The notes: a model not told the origin generated them from the letters alone. A DNA stretch of 64,000 nt from Sphaerolaimus hirsutus (GCA_964036195.1 OZ038451.1:12838529-12902528), one strand, 5' to 3'. Positions 21,824 through 33,852 are shown, counted from the stretch's first letter. Program-made: numbers and translations.

Positions 21824-24800
21824 GTAACAGCGGAACGGCGATACGGATCTGAAAGGGTTGGTTTATGATTAGGGACCTGTATTTTTGAACCGAAGGGCAA
21901 ATATTTGATAATCGTGAAATCGCTCACCGTATACCCGAGGAACCACTCGCCAGTATCGATTTTGCGCTCTTTTGAATCTTCCAGATTCCTTCGCAGGTGT
22001 TGAGTGTGGCTGTAAGAGTCAGCCAGCGATCCTGGTTTGGTCCCTGAAAGTTTTGTTTTTGAAATCTGGCATCCACAGCGTATTACCAGGGGGATTACCT
22101 ATTATTTTGTCAGTATTTTCTTAAAGTCAATTATTAATTTATACATAGAGGAAGGTAATGAAATATGAAACATCTCTACAGTTCAAATAGTTATGTACAA
22201 GTGGTTACATAACCTAGTCAACATATGGCTGCAGCAATGCAAATCGGCAGCCAAAATACATTATGTTCTCACATTTGATTCCGTGTTCTCATTACACTTA
22301 TTCAGAAGGTAGGTGTACTTTCAAAGTGAGGGTTTATTTTCCTCCAGCTTACTCAGACCAGGGGGTATTTCAAGGGTGGTGAATTTGAGGAAATAGTTAA
22401 CTACACACATACTCACATATTAGTATTGTGCAAAAGTATTTTGTGTTGTGAAAAAACCTATTCTTATCATCTGTGTGTTTACATATTATACCATATTATT
22501 TGAAATTCCACCCTAGAATTACCCCCCTTGAAATACTCTCAGGTCTGAGTGACCTGAGGTAAAAATACCTCACCCTTCAAAATACTAATAATATAAATTA
22601 GTAAATAATATACCCCCTGGGGGTATTTCGAGGAAATACAATACTTCTCTCTAATGTACCGAAAAAATTTTTTTATAAATCCATAAATCATATAGCAGCT
22701 TTAACATAATTTGATAGTATGAACAAGCATGAAAAATAAATCAATTTCCAACATGCTACAGCAATACATGAAACCAATATGCAATGGTTGTAGTTAGCAA
22801 TAATGCCGCACATGAATTGCGACAACCGTGTATGTCAGTTTCACGCTATGTCAGGGTACAATGCGCGGCATGTCATTTTCACATCACTTCATGGTGGAGC
22901 GTATGTTACCGTGGATTCGAACGCCATGAAGGGCTGCATGTTTACGGCCGTAGCTTAGGGCTGTATGTTTACACACATGAGATCGTTGGCACTTTGTAGT
23001 GGAAGTGCGTATCGGTTTTTGTTGTTGGAGAGTGATAAATAGTTTTGGATGGAGCGATAGTTAAGCTAATTCGATCGCACATATACACGACGATATACTC
23101 CAACAATTGAAGCAATTTACGGCAGGCACGTGTTTCAATAGTTATGTAGCAATAATTATAGGCACCGTATCGGCTCGAAGTTGACGTTCCTGGCCTTTTT
23201 CCGAACTTCATGTAATAGGTTCGTGGTAAAAAACATTTATTTCAACCTCTTCTACCGCTGCGTTGGCGTTTGAGGTGTGTTGTTTTTATGCTGCACAAAC
23301 GAAAGTAAAAAATCAGTGAACAGAAATTATGCATCTTTATAAAAAGAAACGTGATGTTTCACAAAATCCATGCATGCGCATTGATTATAGAATTATAAGT
23401 ACCTAGGTAAAATGTAAGTAAATACCATATTACCTCGAATTACCCCCCTTGAATTACCCCCCATTAACCCCTCCCACCTAGAATTATCCCCAATTGGATT
23501 AACCCCTTCCCCCTCGAATTACCTCCATTGAATTAACCCCTCCCCATCGAATAAACCCCACTCAAAATGGGCTGGGTAAATTATAAACCCCCCTCGAAAT
23601 ACCCCCCCCCCTCCGGAATAATGTACATCATGTATTTATTACTACCAATTTGCATAGCAGCTATACACATAGACTAGTTGGTGTATCTAGGTATCTACGT
23701 TTTCATGTCCAAATAAATATAATATAGGTATCCTGTTTGGACACATTTATTACCTGTTTTGGGTACGCAAAAGCCTACTATTTACTACGATCCTTACGAA
23801 AATTTCTGACGAATTAATAAACCCCCTCAAATAAGCCCCCTCGAATTAACCCCCTCAAATTTTGCTGGCGAAATAATAGACCCCCATGGGGGTATTTCGA
23901 AATAATACGGTACATATCATTTGCATAGGTAAATCTGTCTACGGTTCTATAGCTCACTAAAGTTGCAGTCCCGGTAATTCCAGCTTAGATTAAGTGCACA
24001 GCTTAATTTCCTACCTCCGCTCGGCAATCAGTAATCCAAATAAGAAAGATGGCTACCTATTTATTTCTCTACCGAAATGAATTTGCTTCTACCCACGCCA
24101 CGAAGTAAACGCATGCTATTTCAAGCCGAATTACCCCCAGGATGTTTTCGAGAAAAACCCGACCATATTATAGATGTTCAAAGTGGTTTGAAATCAACGC
24201 CTGCGAGCTCTTGTGTAGGAGTTGCAGATACTATTTACGTGTGTGGATGTAAATATATAAGCGGATTTCTTATGCTCCAGAGTCAGAAAAACACCATGTT
24301 CACGTTAAATCACTGCCGTTTATGGTAGGTAGATATATTCGATTCAACTGCCACTCGTCCGCAGAGAACAAGCAACTTTGAACGGCATCACGGCAAAAAC
24401 GCCTAAAGTGCTTGGTTTTTACTGAGTGGATGATAGGATGCAGACTTTTACTGCCTGATCTTGGACAACATTGCTTTATCCATTGTGTAGTAGTTTATTC
24501 AAAGTTCAATCAACTACTGTTTACAATTGGGAGGAATCAAAAACCTACCACTACGCCACTCCATTCAGTGCATACCGTATTTTCTCTAAATTCCCCCTTG
24601 AATTAACCCCCCTCTCAAAACTCCATGGTCCGATCGAGCTGAGGTAAAATAGCCCCGTTGAAATACCCCCCGTCTTGAATAAGGTACATGTTGTATAAAT
24701 TGGGACCAGTCTTCATCGCAGCTACAGATAGACTGTTTAGTTTGTGTGAATACATAAATTAGTTAAACATATTAAATTTATATGTTCTAATAAATATGAG

Positions 24801-25401
24801 GTAAAGGCACAGAGGCATATCACGCTTGGCACGTTATGGTGGTTACGGTTGCATGAATGATGGTGCATGCATAAGCTACCTAATTCTCAGTATTAGGTGA
24901 TCTGTTATTCTGAGTTTTTCACGATAAAGTACTCAGATTGTTCACGCCACCCAATGTCCCAATGTACACTGTCACTGAGTTAACTACCGAAATTTTGAAA
25001 ACTCACAAATCAGCTTTGAATGCATTTGAGTTTACCAGAATGAGGTGGCAGTCAACTCAAATGCTCAGCCAACTGCAGTTGATGAAGAGCTGATTCCGTT
25101 GAACTTAAATGCGGTTCAAAGCCTATTATGAGTTTACATTCAAGTTTTTTAGTTTACCGATGGTAAACTAGTGTGCGCCCAATGTGGTGCACTAGGTCCA
25201 ATGTGGTGCACCAAGTCCAATGTGGTACAGTAAAATACATTTGTAATCCCTCGGGGGTTCGTCAGAATGTGCAGATTCTACCCGAAATTATACCCATATT
25301 CCATAAAGTACAGTCTATATTTTATCCGCTGCTTTATTCTTCAAGCCATTCCAATGAGGGTGATTTGTGTAAGACTGCCGGATCAATTTGAAGATTTCCT
25401 G

Positions 25402-25639
25402 GTGCCAGTTCCGCAAAATGAGAAGTGAGAAGTGAAATGGAAAAGAAGAAGTAAAAGCGCAAAGGCGAAGTGAAATGGCAAGTGAATTGGCAAGTGAAAT
25501 GGCAAAAGCGAAGAGAAATTACTTTTTATTTTTATTTTTTTACTTCGCTTTTGCCAATTCACTTGCCGTTTCACTTCGCCTTTGCGCTTTTACTTCGTCT
25601 TTTCCATTTCACTTCTCACTCATTTTGCGGAACTGGCCC
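25402..25639. repeat. Introner-related foldback, intergenic
   Basis: The element GTGCCAGTTCCGCAAAATG ... CATTTTGCGGAACTGGCCC is flanked by CTG on both sides (25399-25401, 25640-25642). Its arms are tandem AAGTGAAATGGC words. It has the same outer termini as the exon-splitting introners with a quite different interior. Confidence 0.85.
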
Positions 25640-26221
25640 CTGGTTTGAAGATCCCCGTCGGTGCCGTCTGCGGCGCAACTTTTTGCCGTCGATCTCGCAA
25701 ATACAAGTTATTTAGTAGGATGAAATATTTATAAATATTGGAAAATATATTTATAAATATGCATGGTATTTTATCCACGTTTCACACCCAAATGATTGGC
25801 TATTGTGTAGCTTGAACCTCTGCTTGATCTCTGCTCTACTGAAGCTTTTCTGAAAACGCAGCTGGAGGTGAAAAGCATCATGTTAAAATGACGCGCTAAA
25901 AAAGGCTTCCACCATAATTTATGCAATTTCCTCGCCCAGCCCAGGCACGCTGATATTGCAAATACAAATCATTGAACCGATTTATTTAGGCAGTAAGCAT
26001 GAAATAAGATAAATATATGGTCCCTCGCCGCCACGAGCACGAACATGATGCCACTAATCACGAAAAAAACAATATACCTGCTACTATCTACTGTATTACC
26101 TTGAATTATTCCACTTTGAATCAACCCCCACCCCTCGAAATACCCCCAGGTCTGAGCGAGCTGGGGAAATAATACCCCCTCGAAATATCCCCATCCAAAT
26201 TGAGTGTGAAGAGAATGTATG

Positions 26222-28642
26222 TACATGGTCGGGCTGAAAAGTCCCTGGACAGTGCTCGCCATTCGCACTAGGGGTAAGCTACGGTCAGAAAATTTTAACA
26301 CGTTTATATATCAGGTGTTTTGAGTTTTCACTCAAAATTTCACCCCTCTAGCTCCACCCACTGCGGAACTGTGGCGGTTACAATTTCGGTCATTTTGAAA
26401 TGATGTACACATGGTGCTCTATCTCAATGCTGCTTTAAGTTGTGATCATGAAACTTTGGCTAGTGTAAGCCACCAGTGTTGGCAATGTGCCAGCACTAAA
26501 CAACATGAGCTATGATATCTAAGCCTAGTCCATATTGCCATAAAGCGGGAATTAGAGCTCAGCGTCGATTCGACGTGAAATGACGACGTGAAATGACGTC
26601 GTGAAATTAATTACACGAGTGTGGATCATGCTACGGGTCTACAATTTTCTAAGGATAATATATGAATCAATACCTTAATCGTGTCCAATACTGAGTCTGA
26701 GTGTTATCAGCCACAACTAGAGCGAACTGAAAAATTCAATTTTTATCATTTCACGTCATCATCATTTCACGTCACAGTGTCAGGGAACAACTTGACATTT
26801 CACGTCAGACTGCTGCTTGCAATAGTCTGACGTGAAATGTCAAGTTGTTCCCTGACACTGTGACGTGAAATGATGATGACGTGAAATGAAAAAAATTGAA
26901 TTTTTCAATTCGCTCTAGTTGTGGCTGATAACTCTCAGTATTGGACACGATTAAGGTATTGATTCATATATTATCCTTAGAAAATTGTAGACCCGTAGCA
27001 TGATCCACACTCGTGTAATTAATTCGAATCGACGCTGAGCTCTAATTCCGGCTTTACTGTCACTACTCTCACTACCAAATTCATCATTCTGCCTCTCGGT
27101 TGGTCAATACAGGTTAATACAGGATGCATTTTGCATGCACACTGCTGTTGAACACAGGTAATGTGTCCACTACAGATTAGTAATGAAACACAAATGAAAT
27201 TTAATTGACATAATTATTTACTGCACATTTCAAAACAACATTAAAATAACTGCAATACAACATGATCTCAGATGATCACCAAAAACATCCATCACAGTTC
27301 CCACGTTTCTTGCACATCACCCTGATCTGCATATTAATTTTACCTTAATAGCAATGATGTTGGTGAAAGTGTCGAATACTATCAGCACATTGCCAACACA
27401 CTGGCTTACACTAGTCAAAGTTTCATGATCACAACTTAAAGCAGCGTTGAGCTAGAGCACCATGTGTACATCAGTACAAAATGACCTAAATTGTAACCGC
27501 CACAGTTCCGCAGTGGGTGGAGCTAGAGGGGTGAAATTTTCGGTGAAAACTCAAAACACCTGAAAAAATGGTCTAGGTGTAAGCCATGCGTAAAGTACGG
27601 TCATGACTTCTGGCCTACATTGTCGCATTACTTGTACGGTTGTCAGGATGTGGCCATAATATATTGGCGCAATAAATTCCTTAGGGAGTTAAACACTGAC
27701 TGCTGTGAAGAAAAGTGCTGTAATATGTTGAGTATAGGGGAACCTATTGATAGGCTGGCACAGATTATAAAATGTAGTTGCAGCAAGTCAAGAAGGTTGA
27801 TATCCACACATATTACAGCACTTGACACCTATCTATACGGCCTCGAATAATACTGTATTGTGTAGTTGTTTTATCATGCTGTAATTTAATAGAACTATTA
27901 CAACTAGTGTGCACATATTTACAGTATTTTAGTCTACCCTCTTTTTATGGTTAAGCATTCTGAGTCACGGGGTGTCACATAAGTGCAACGACAGATTTAG
28001 AGTCGCAATACATGACATATTGAGCATTGCGTCATGACATAACATGGGATTTTAACTTCCACATGTAAATAGTCAGCAATGTCATGTGTATTGAGTATGC
28101 ACAATAACACACCCCAGTCTCATATAAAACTACAAGTATTTTAGGTAAATCCAGGGCCCTGGTACCAATCGTGCTTTATTTTACTATAATAAGTATGCAT
28201 ATTACAATGTATCTCAAGTTCGCGACCGGTACTTTAATCAAACTTTTTTGCATCTCAGCTACATCTACATCTACCTACTGTATCGCCATTTTAGACAGTT
28301 CACTTTACTTAATTGCCTTACCTGTGAAACATTTAGGTCCCGTTTTATATACCGTTATTATGTCCTGTTCCATGTAATGTTTATGAAGTACTTGCTTATC
28401 TTATTGCTGTGTAACTGGTAAAACCTATTCATAATCTCAACTGTCGACATTGTCATGCTGTATTTTCGCAACTGCTTTTTCTTTTGTTGTTATAATGCCC
28501 GTGACTTGTAGAGCCAGCCGTGGTATGTGTGTTAAATAAAATAAATAACCTGATATATTAACGTGTTGAAATTCTATGACCTTAGCTCACCCCTAGCGCG
28601 AATGGCGACCACTGTCCAGGGACTTTTCAGCCTGACCATGTA
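26222..28642. mobile_element. Large mariner-like foldback element (2.4 kb)
   Basis: Terminal inverted repeats of about 100 bp (left 26222-26325, right about 28535-28642) begin TACATGGTCGGGCTGAAAAG and share CCCTGGACAGTG. TA lies at both outer edges. A second pair of arms (about 26310-26500 and 27375-27590) pairs inside, and a third palindrome is nested at the centre. I see no transposase. 27620-27850 is only a short unsupported frame. Confidence 0.75.
26541..27056. repeat. Near-perfect 516-bp palindrome with TGACGTGAAATGA words
   Basis: The arms read outward from about 26815 and match almost base for base. The outer ends are TAAAGCGGGAATTAGAGCTC and GAGCTCTAATTCCGGCTTTA. The left arm has an extra block of GACGTGAAATGACG repeats. 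It is nested in the 2.4-kb element. Confidence 0.9.
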
Positions 28643-29069
28643 CATATTTACATATTTACATGAGAAACACCGCAGTTTGTGATCTGTGTACCTAGTGCAG
28701 AACACTGTTAAAACCAATGACTGAGTTACATTATGGCAGGGCTTGCTAATACGTGTATACTCTTATATATGCCTATAAACACTTATATTTACATCTCTGT
28801 TATTATTTAATTTCCCTACGTCTCAGTATGTGGAATTGCATAAAATTTCTGTCGAAATAACAGACCCCTCGAATCCCCCCTTCAAAATTTGCTGGCGAAA
28901 TAATAACCCCCATGGGGGTATTTCGAGGTAATACGGTATTTATCTAGAGCTTCCAACGAAACGAATCGCTTCGCACATTCAAAACCACAGACCTTATTTG
29001 TTGTCACTGGACTTTTATCTTAGCGGGTTTGTTAAATTTTTATCTCATTGGTTTGGAAATCGTGATACT
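28643..29069. other. Intergenic, half of a CCCCATGGGGG foldback
   Basis: 28850-28940 carries the right half of the TTCGAGGTAATACGGTA family with the palindrome CCCCCATGGGGG. Nothing else is recognised. Confidence 0.5.
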
Positions 29070-29362
29070 GGCCCCCCCACACGCTAGTTGACATCGACAC
29101 CAAATGTCAACTGGTTCCCATCCCAATTCAAAGCTTTCTGACGAACCGACGAATGACGTTCAAATGCAAAAGTGTTGAATCATGTTGCAAATAAAGTTAT
29201 AGTGTTGAGAAAATAATTGCGGTACACGCAATGTACAAAGACAGCATGAAGTATACGTGCATACAATAATGCGTAGTGTTACTCATGAGCAAGCTTTGAA
29301 TTGGGATGGGAACCAGTTGACATTTGGTGTCGATGTTAACTAGCGTGTGGACGTGGAGCGCC
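29070..29362. repeat. Harbinger-like MITE, CACACGCTAGTTGACAT ends
   Basis: Termini GGCCCCCCCACACGCTAG and CTAGCGTGTGGACGTGGAGC-GCC, with 3-bp flanks ACT on both sides (29067-29069, 29363-29365). Inner arms CCAATTCAAAGCTT and AAGCTTTGAATTGG pair. 29363-29967 beyond it is AT-rich with no gene seen. Confidence 0.85.
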
Positions 29363-29969
29363 ACTGATACTTTTCCGACATAAAGATACTGTTCCGGTGG
29401 AGGTTCGCTATATATTTTTAGGTAGGAATAGAAGTTCGCTCCGCAGCAGTAATTTTGTATGGAAATAATTTCATCAATCAGTCACTTGCATTGGCCGTAT
29501 TATGCAAGCTCTCACATTATGTCTCTTTGCATCACGTTCGTAATTTTTTTGTGAAAAATGAAACTTTGAAAGCACAAGAAAGCTTCCTTTGCATACACTC
29601 AAACATTTCAGCATTATAATGGACCGCTTTTGACACAGTGGCATAATTCTATTTGATATTTGCATCTGCAATTATTCTACATATGAAATTACCCCATAGA
29701 GTCGTTAACTTTTTAAATATTGGAGAGGATTTTGAAATTTTTACGTTAGCGTTATATTTTTACGTTTACCTAGATATTTTAAAGTGTAAATAAGTTTTTA
29801 TATATATACTTGAAATTACACTTACCTATTTATACATTTACATTTACATTTTCCAAAAATACTATAATATTATAACAATTCTGCTCCGCAGAAAATGGTA
29901 AAACGCTGAAAGTGTAGTAAAGTAAAAAAACGCTGAAAATGAGTAAAACCACAGCTAAAATACTCGTAA

Positions 29970-30415
29970 TGCTGCGATTACAGCTCGACGTAAAATTCGA
30001 CCCAGCGTAAAATTGATTTTTGGGCGTAACATTAATTACAGGTGAATGGATAAAGATATGACGTTGTAATTTCAGTCAAAGCAAGCGCATAAGCAGATGT
30101 TTCTTGTGTCGAAAGCTCATCAGTTTATTTTAATTGTACCAGAAGTTATGAATTTTGGCACAATTTTTTTTAATTTTGCGCCGTGAGTAGCGTAAAATTA
30201 CAGCGTAAAATTAATAAAAATTTGTGCCAAAATTCATTACTTCTGGTACAATTAAAATAAACTGATGAGCTTTCGACACAAGAAACATCTGCTTATGCGC
30301 TTTTTATGACTGAAATTACAACGTCATATCTTTATCCATTCACTTGTAATTAATTTTACGCCCAAAAATCGATTTTACGCTGGGTCGAATTTTACGTCGA
30401 GCTGTAATCGCAGCA
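29970..30415. repeat. Harbinger-like foldback TGCTGCGATTACAGCTC, copy 1
   Basis: A near-perfect palindrome of about 446 bp. Termini are TGCTGCGATTACAGCTC and GAGCTGTAATCGCAGCA. TAA duplications flank it exactly (29967-29969, 30416-30418), the TWA target typical of PIF/Harbinger. The second copy is at 32991-33420. A small introner fragment with CCTGTAAAATGTC arms follows at 30425-30510. Confidence 0.9.
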
Positions 30416-30628
30416 TAAAGGTCAAGACTCGTGAACGACCCTGTAAAATGTCATGGGAATTCGACATTTTACAGGGTCTGTTACATGGTCCGGAACTGGC
30501 CCCTGGGTTCATTGAACGTTTATTAACGTGATCACGAATTTACATACCTAAAATCGCATCCGTGACCGCGTCCCCATGTCTGTCACGCAGGGTCCAACCG
30601 CGATATTTTTCCTAAATATCTATCCAAA

Positions 30629-31686
30629 ATGCCTACCAGGCCACGGCAAATTCCGCACGAAAATTCTGCGTTGTCAAACAATTGCGGCCGTCCAAATGTG
30701 CACCGAATTTTCCTTGTTGCACTGCTGTGCGCCGCGGCTGTGAGCTGGCGGCCGGCGCTGGGCAGGCTGGTGCCAGTCCCAGACCCTGTAAATTGCCCTG
30801 TAAAGTGTAAAATGTCATGCAAAGTGTGAAAAGTCTTGTAAATTGCCCTGGAACATGACAAACTTCGTAAAATAGAAAACAAACTAAGTTTGGCATTTTA
30901 CATGGCATTTTACATGACTTTTGACACTTTGCATGACGTTTGACATTTTACAGGCCACTTTACAGGGTCTGGAACTGCCCCCTGATCGACTATGGAGAGG
31001 TGGCTGAAATCTACGACAAGAGAATGCTGCCTGTATCCGGGGGCGTATACGGTTAGCGTGCTTAAGCTACCTAATTGTGTCTGCCCGATTCACTGTGATT
31101 CAGATTGAACAAGCCGAACTTCGTTTAATTCGGCTCCTATTTGTATTCCTATTTGTATAAAAACTTATTGGACAAAAACGAATTTCTCACAGGATAAATT
31201 TGGATGTCCGGCTTGCGTTTTTCAGTGATGGATCTAGGATGTCAAAGTTAGTGATGGAAAAGGCACCGGGAAATATGGCACCGCAATGCACCGCACCCGC
31301 ACCTGTGCCAGCCTCAGAAAGGGCACCTGGCACCATGGGCACCGGCCAAAAAATGGCACCGCACCGGCACCGGTGCTATTCTGAAAAATGGCACCGGCAC
31401 CGACAGGACACCTTCAAAACAGGGCACCGCGGCACCGGTGCAGGTGCCGTTCGGTGCTCAACACCGGGGCACCGGTGCCCCGGTGCCATTCCATCACTAG
31501 TCAAGGCCAAGTGACACTTAACTCAACCATACACCCCCCAATGCAGGCAAACGGGCGCCGTTGCCGCTGAGCGGCGGCGTGTACGGCAAGCGGTCGAGAA
31601 TGCTGCCGATCTCGGGCGGCGTGTACGGCAGGAAGCGATCGACCGACCGCATGATGCTGCCCGACAACGGTGGCCTGTACGGATGA
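30629..31686 (+). CDS. nlp-10: NLP-10-like neuropeptide precursor (GGVY-amides)
   Basis: Three exons: 30629-30769, 31000-31051, 31547-31686 (110 aa). A hydrophobic secretion segment 'IFLVALLCAAAVSW' lies near residue 30. The rest is dibasic-cleaved peptides that end in Gly, the amide donor: MLPVSGGVYG, APLPLSGGVYG, SRMLPISGGVYG and STDRMMLPDNGGLYG. They are separated by KR or RKR, and the last is followed by the stop. Processing by a KR convertase and amidation would give four related GGVY/GGLY-amides. C. elegans NLP-10 makes peptides of the form ...PFSGGMY-amide, so I assign this gene to that family by pattern. The second exon's spacer ends YDKR. Intron 1 is a transposon of the introner family. 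Without it the exon reads through 'LGRLIDYGEVAEIYDKR' in frame. With CTG rather than CAG at the target, the nearest usable acceptor is GAGAG at 30999, which would drop five codons. Confidence 0.85.
30770..30981 (+). mobile_element. Introner splitting the neuropeptide gene
   Basis: The left end GTGCCAGTCCCAGACCCTG directly follows coding CTG. The right end CAGGGTCTGGAACTGCCCC is followed by a second CTG (30982-30984). So the element sits in a 3-bp CTG duplication. Its GT is the donor of intron 1. The duplicated CTG gives no AG, so the acceptor is inferred 15 nt downstream. The interior has facing TGTCATGCAAAGTG and CACTTTGCATGAC arms. Confidence 0.88.
31249..31499. repeat. hAT-like MITE built of GGCACC hexamers
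   Basis: The ends TAGTGATGGAAAAGGCACC and GGTGCCATTCCATCACTA are flanked by GTCAAAGT and GTCAAGGC, a diverged 8-bp duplication. The interior is GGCACC/GGTGCC words with small insertions. It lies in intron 2 of the neuropeptide gene. Confidence 0.85.
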
Positions 31687-32082
31687 ACCGTGACCAAATG
31701 CTGAGATCGCGATATGCGCGCGCGTTGTCAAAGTCCCCCCCCCCCCGGAAATTTGATGCACTATTGTAGTGTTTTTTTAAAGTAGAAGAGTGGTTGTTTT
31801 TGTGGTATATATTAGCGAAAAGTACTGTACAGCGAATGGTGTCGGTGGGGAGAAATGATAGAATTTGCTGATTATGCAGAGATAATGTTTGTATGCTTCA
31901 TTAATGAATCTCTAGTTTTTGAGGATGAAATATATTGTATTACATGTTTATGTCCCCCATATTTCCACTTATGTGTACCGAACTGTACATGCTGTCTGCC
32001 ATCCCGCAAACGGTCATAAAATGCAAACCATTGAAGCCATTGGTGATCTTCGACACGCATAAAAATTCAAAAAAATTCGAAA

Positions 32083-33852
32083 ATGTCCGACGGATGGGAA
32101 ATATCGAGCGGAGTGGTGCTAATATTTGGATTGATCAAAACTGTGGTGTGCATCGCTGTAGTGACACTGCTTTATTTTCTTCAGGTACTGACGCACGAGT
32201 GTGCTACATTGCACATACAAACACATATCACAGTATGTCTCCCTGCACATGCCGCAGTGCTCATATCACAGTTTGTCTCCCTGCACATGCCCGAAGGCAC
32301 AGATCACATGTCGCTGTGCTCATTGCACATACACTTGGGGCGGTGTTGTCGATATGCGTGTGCGCGCGTGAAGCAGGGGTCTCCTAGGGGGGGGCTGCCC
32401 CCCACCCCCCCCCCCCCCCAAATCGGCCAGCTATCTATCTTTCCCGGAGGCCACGCAGCTATATATCGTTCCCGAGGCAAATGTACAGCACATTGACAAA
32501 TATAGAGCCAAACAAATATACAGTCATTAACAAATATCAAAATTGAAATCAATAGATAATCTGTGAAATAAATTGTAGAGACATGTTAGACTGATTAGTA
32601 ATAGTAAAATTATCTATAATGTTATCTTGAATAACTCCCCATTTTGAATTATCCCCCTGTGTATACCAGTAACAAGTTGATAATTTCAATGAAAAAATAC
32701 ACCCCAAGGGAGTTTGTCAGGTGAGCAAATGGCAGCACATTCCCAACAAAGATTACAATAAATTTGAGATGATGATGTATAGAGATAAATACATGTACTT
32801 CACGCGCGCACACACATTTCGACAACACCGCCCCAAGTGTATGTGCAATGAGCACAGCGACATGTGATCTGTGCCTCGGGCATGTGCAGGGAGACAAACT
32901 GTGATATGAGCACTGCGGCATGTGCAGGGAGACATACTGTGATATGTGTTTGTATGTTAAATGTGATCTACCCCTGACGCACCGACCTAATGCTGCGATT
33001 ACAGCTCAGGCGTAAAATTGACAGGGCGTAAAATTGATTTTTGGGCGTAAAATTCATTACAGGTGAATGGATAAAGATTTGGCGTGGTAATTTCAGTCAA
33101 AGAAGGCGCACATGCAGATGTTGCTTGTGTCCAAAGCTCATCAGTTTATTTTAATTGTACTAGAAGTTATGAATTTAGGCGCAAATTTTTTTAATTTTAC
33201 GCAACTTACAGTGCATAATTGGAAAAATTGTGCTAAAATTCATAACTCCCAGTACGATTAAAATAAACTCATGAGCTTTGGACACAGGAAACGTCTGCAT
33301 CTCAGCTTTCTTTGACTGAAATCACAATGTTGTATCTTTACCCAATCATCTGTAATTAATTTTATGCCCAAAATCAATTTTACACCAGGTCACTTTTACG
33401 CCCGAGCTGTAATCGCAGCATAACGATGGCAAACACTCTCGAAAAAAGTGTAAAAATTTTAAGTGTTTTTTTTCAAAACGACTTTTCGAAATTTCGAAAC
33501 ATTTTGAGTACTTTTCGAATTTTCGAATCTTTTTGATTACTTTTCGAATTTTCGAAGTTTTATTTGCCATCGTTACTATCCGAAGTAACAACACACACCC
33601 AAAGTGCGAACACCAAATCGCTGGCGCCAGGTGCGGCGCACCAACGCCCGCCTGCAGGACGTGCTCTACGCCTACGAGAAGTGCTCGGGCGCCATGTCGG
33701 CCAGGGTCATACCCCCCGTGCTGATCAACGCCGCCGCCGCCGGCCAGAGAGTCGACTTGGTAGCTCCATTAGCTCTTGACAGTGTTATAATGGAGAATGT
33801 TAAACGCTGACAGATCGTGACGGCGCACTTGACCATTGAAAATGTATGCTGA
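32083..33852 (+). CDS. Small single-pass membrane protein, unrecognised
   Basis: Three phase-0 exons: 32083-32184, 33631-33759, 33814-33852 (89 aa). The N-terminus 'MSDGWEISSG' precedes one hydrophobic helix ('VVLIFGLIKTVVCIAVVTLL'). A basic-charged segment 'VRRTNARLQDVLYAYEKC' and an Ala-rich end ('INAAAAGQRVDL') follow, and the protein finishes 'IENVC'. The second intron is only 54 bp. The first is 1.4 kb and holds two palindromic elements and a hAT-like element. All junctions are GT-AG and in phase, and the GC content of exon 2 contrasts with its flanks. I do not know the family. Exon pairing is inferred. Confidence 0.55.
32209..32960. repeat. Inverted repeat, CACATATCACAGT arms
   Basis: Arms 32209-32372 and 32797-32960 match closely; each holds tandem CATATCACAG...CTCCCTGCACATGCC units. 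The centre carries a C/G homopolymer block with CAGCTATCTATC, a motif also present at 13580, 14110 and 59970. It lies in intron 1 of the small membrane-protein gene. Confidence 0.8.
32991..33420. repeat. Harbinger-like foldback TGCTGCGATTACAGCTC, copy 2
   Basis: Same termini and internal words as 29970-30415, with TAA on both sides (32988-32990 and 33421-33423). The right-hand TAA is also the first three bases of the next element. Confidence 0.88.
33421..33575. repeat. hAT-like MITE built of TTCGAATTTTCGAA words
   Basis: The ends TAACGATGGCAAAC and TTTGCCATCGTTA enclose repeats of TTTTCGAA. A larger member with a perfect 8-bp duplication is at 39628-40066. Confidence 0.78.

Larger units (their letters stand above)
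20420..26221. other. Gene-poor, repeat-rich stretch
   Basis: 20820-21190 is GC-rich and split by a CACTAGTTGACAT foldback at 20925-21092; it may be a broken exon or promoter. 21200-21480 is made of ACACAGAAACAC / AAAACTCAAA words. 22300-22640, 23423-23913, 24571-24700 and 26085-26190 are CCTCGAAATACCCC foldbacks or halves. 24950-25175 is a GAGTTTACCAG-type MITE ending TAAACTAGTGTGCGCCC. 22640-23420 and 23920-24570 show nothing I can name. Confidence 0.5.

Noticed and set aside
25643..25710. Small GC-rich exon next to the introner-like element at 25402
   Set aside because: About 20 codons read open and a donor-like site may follow, but there is no partner exon nearby. Too little to call.
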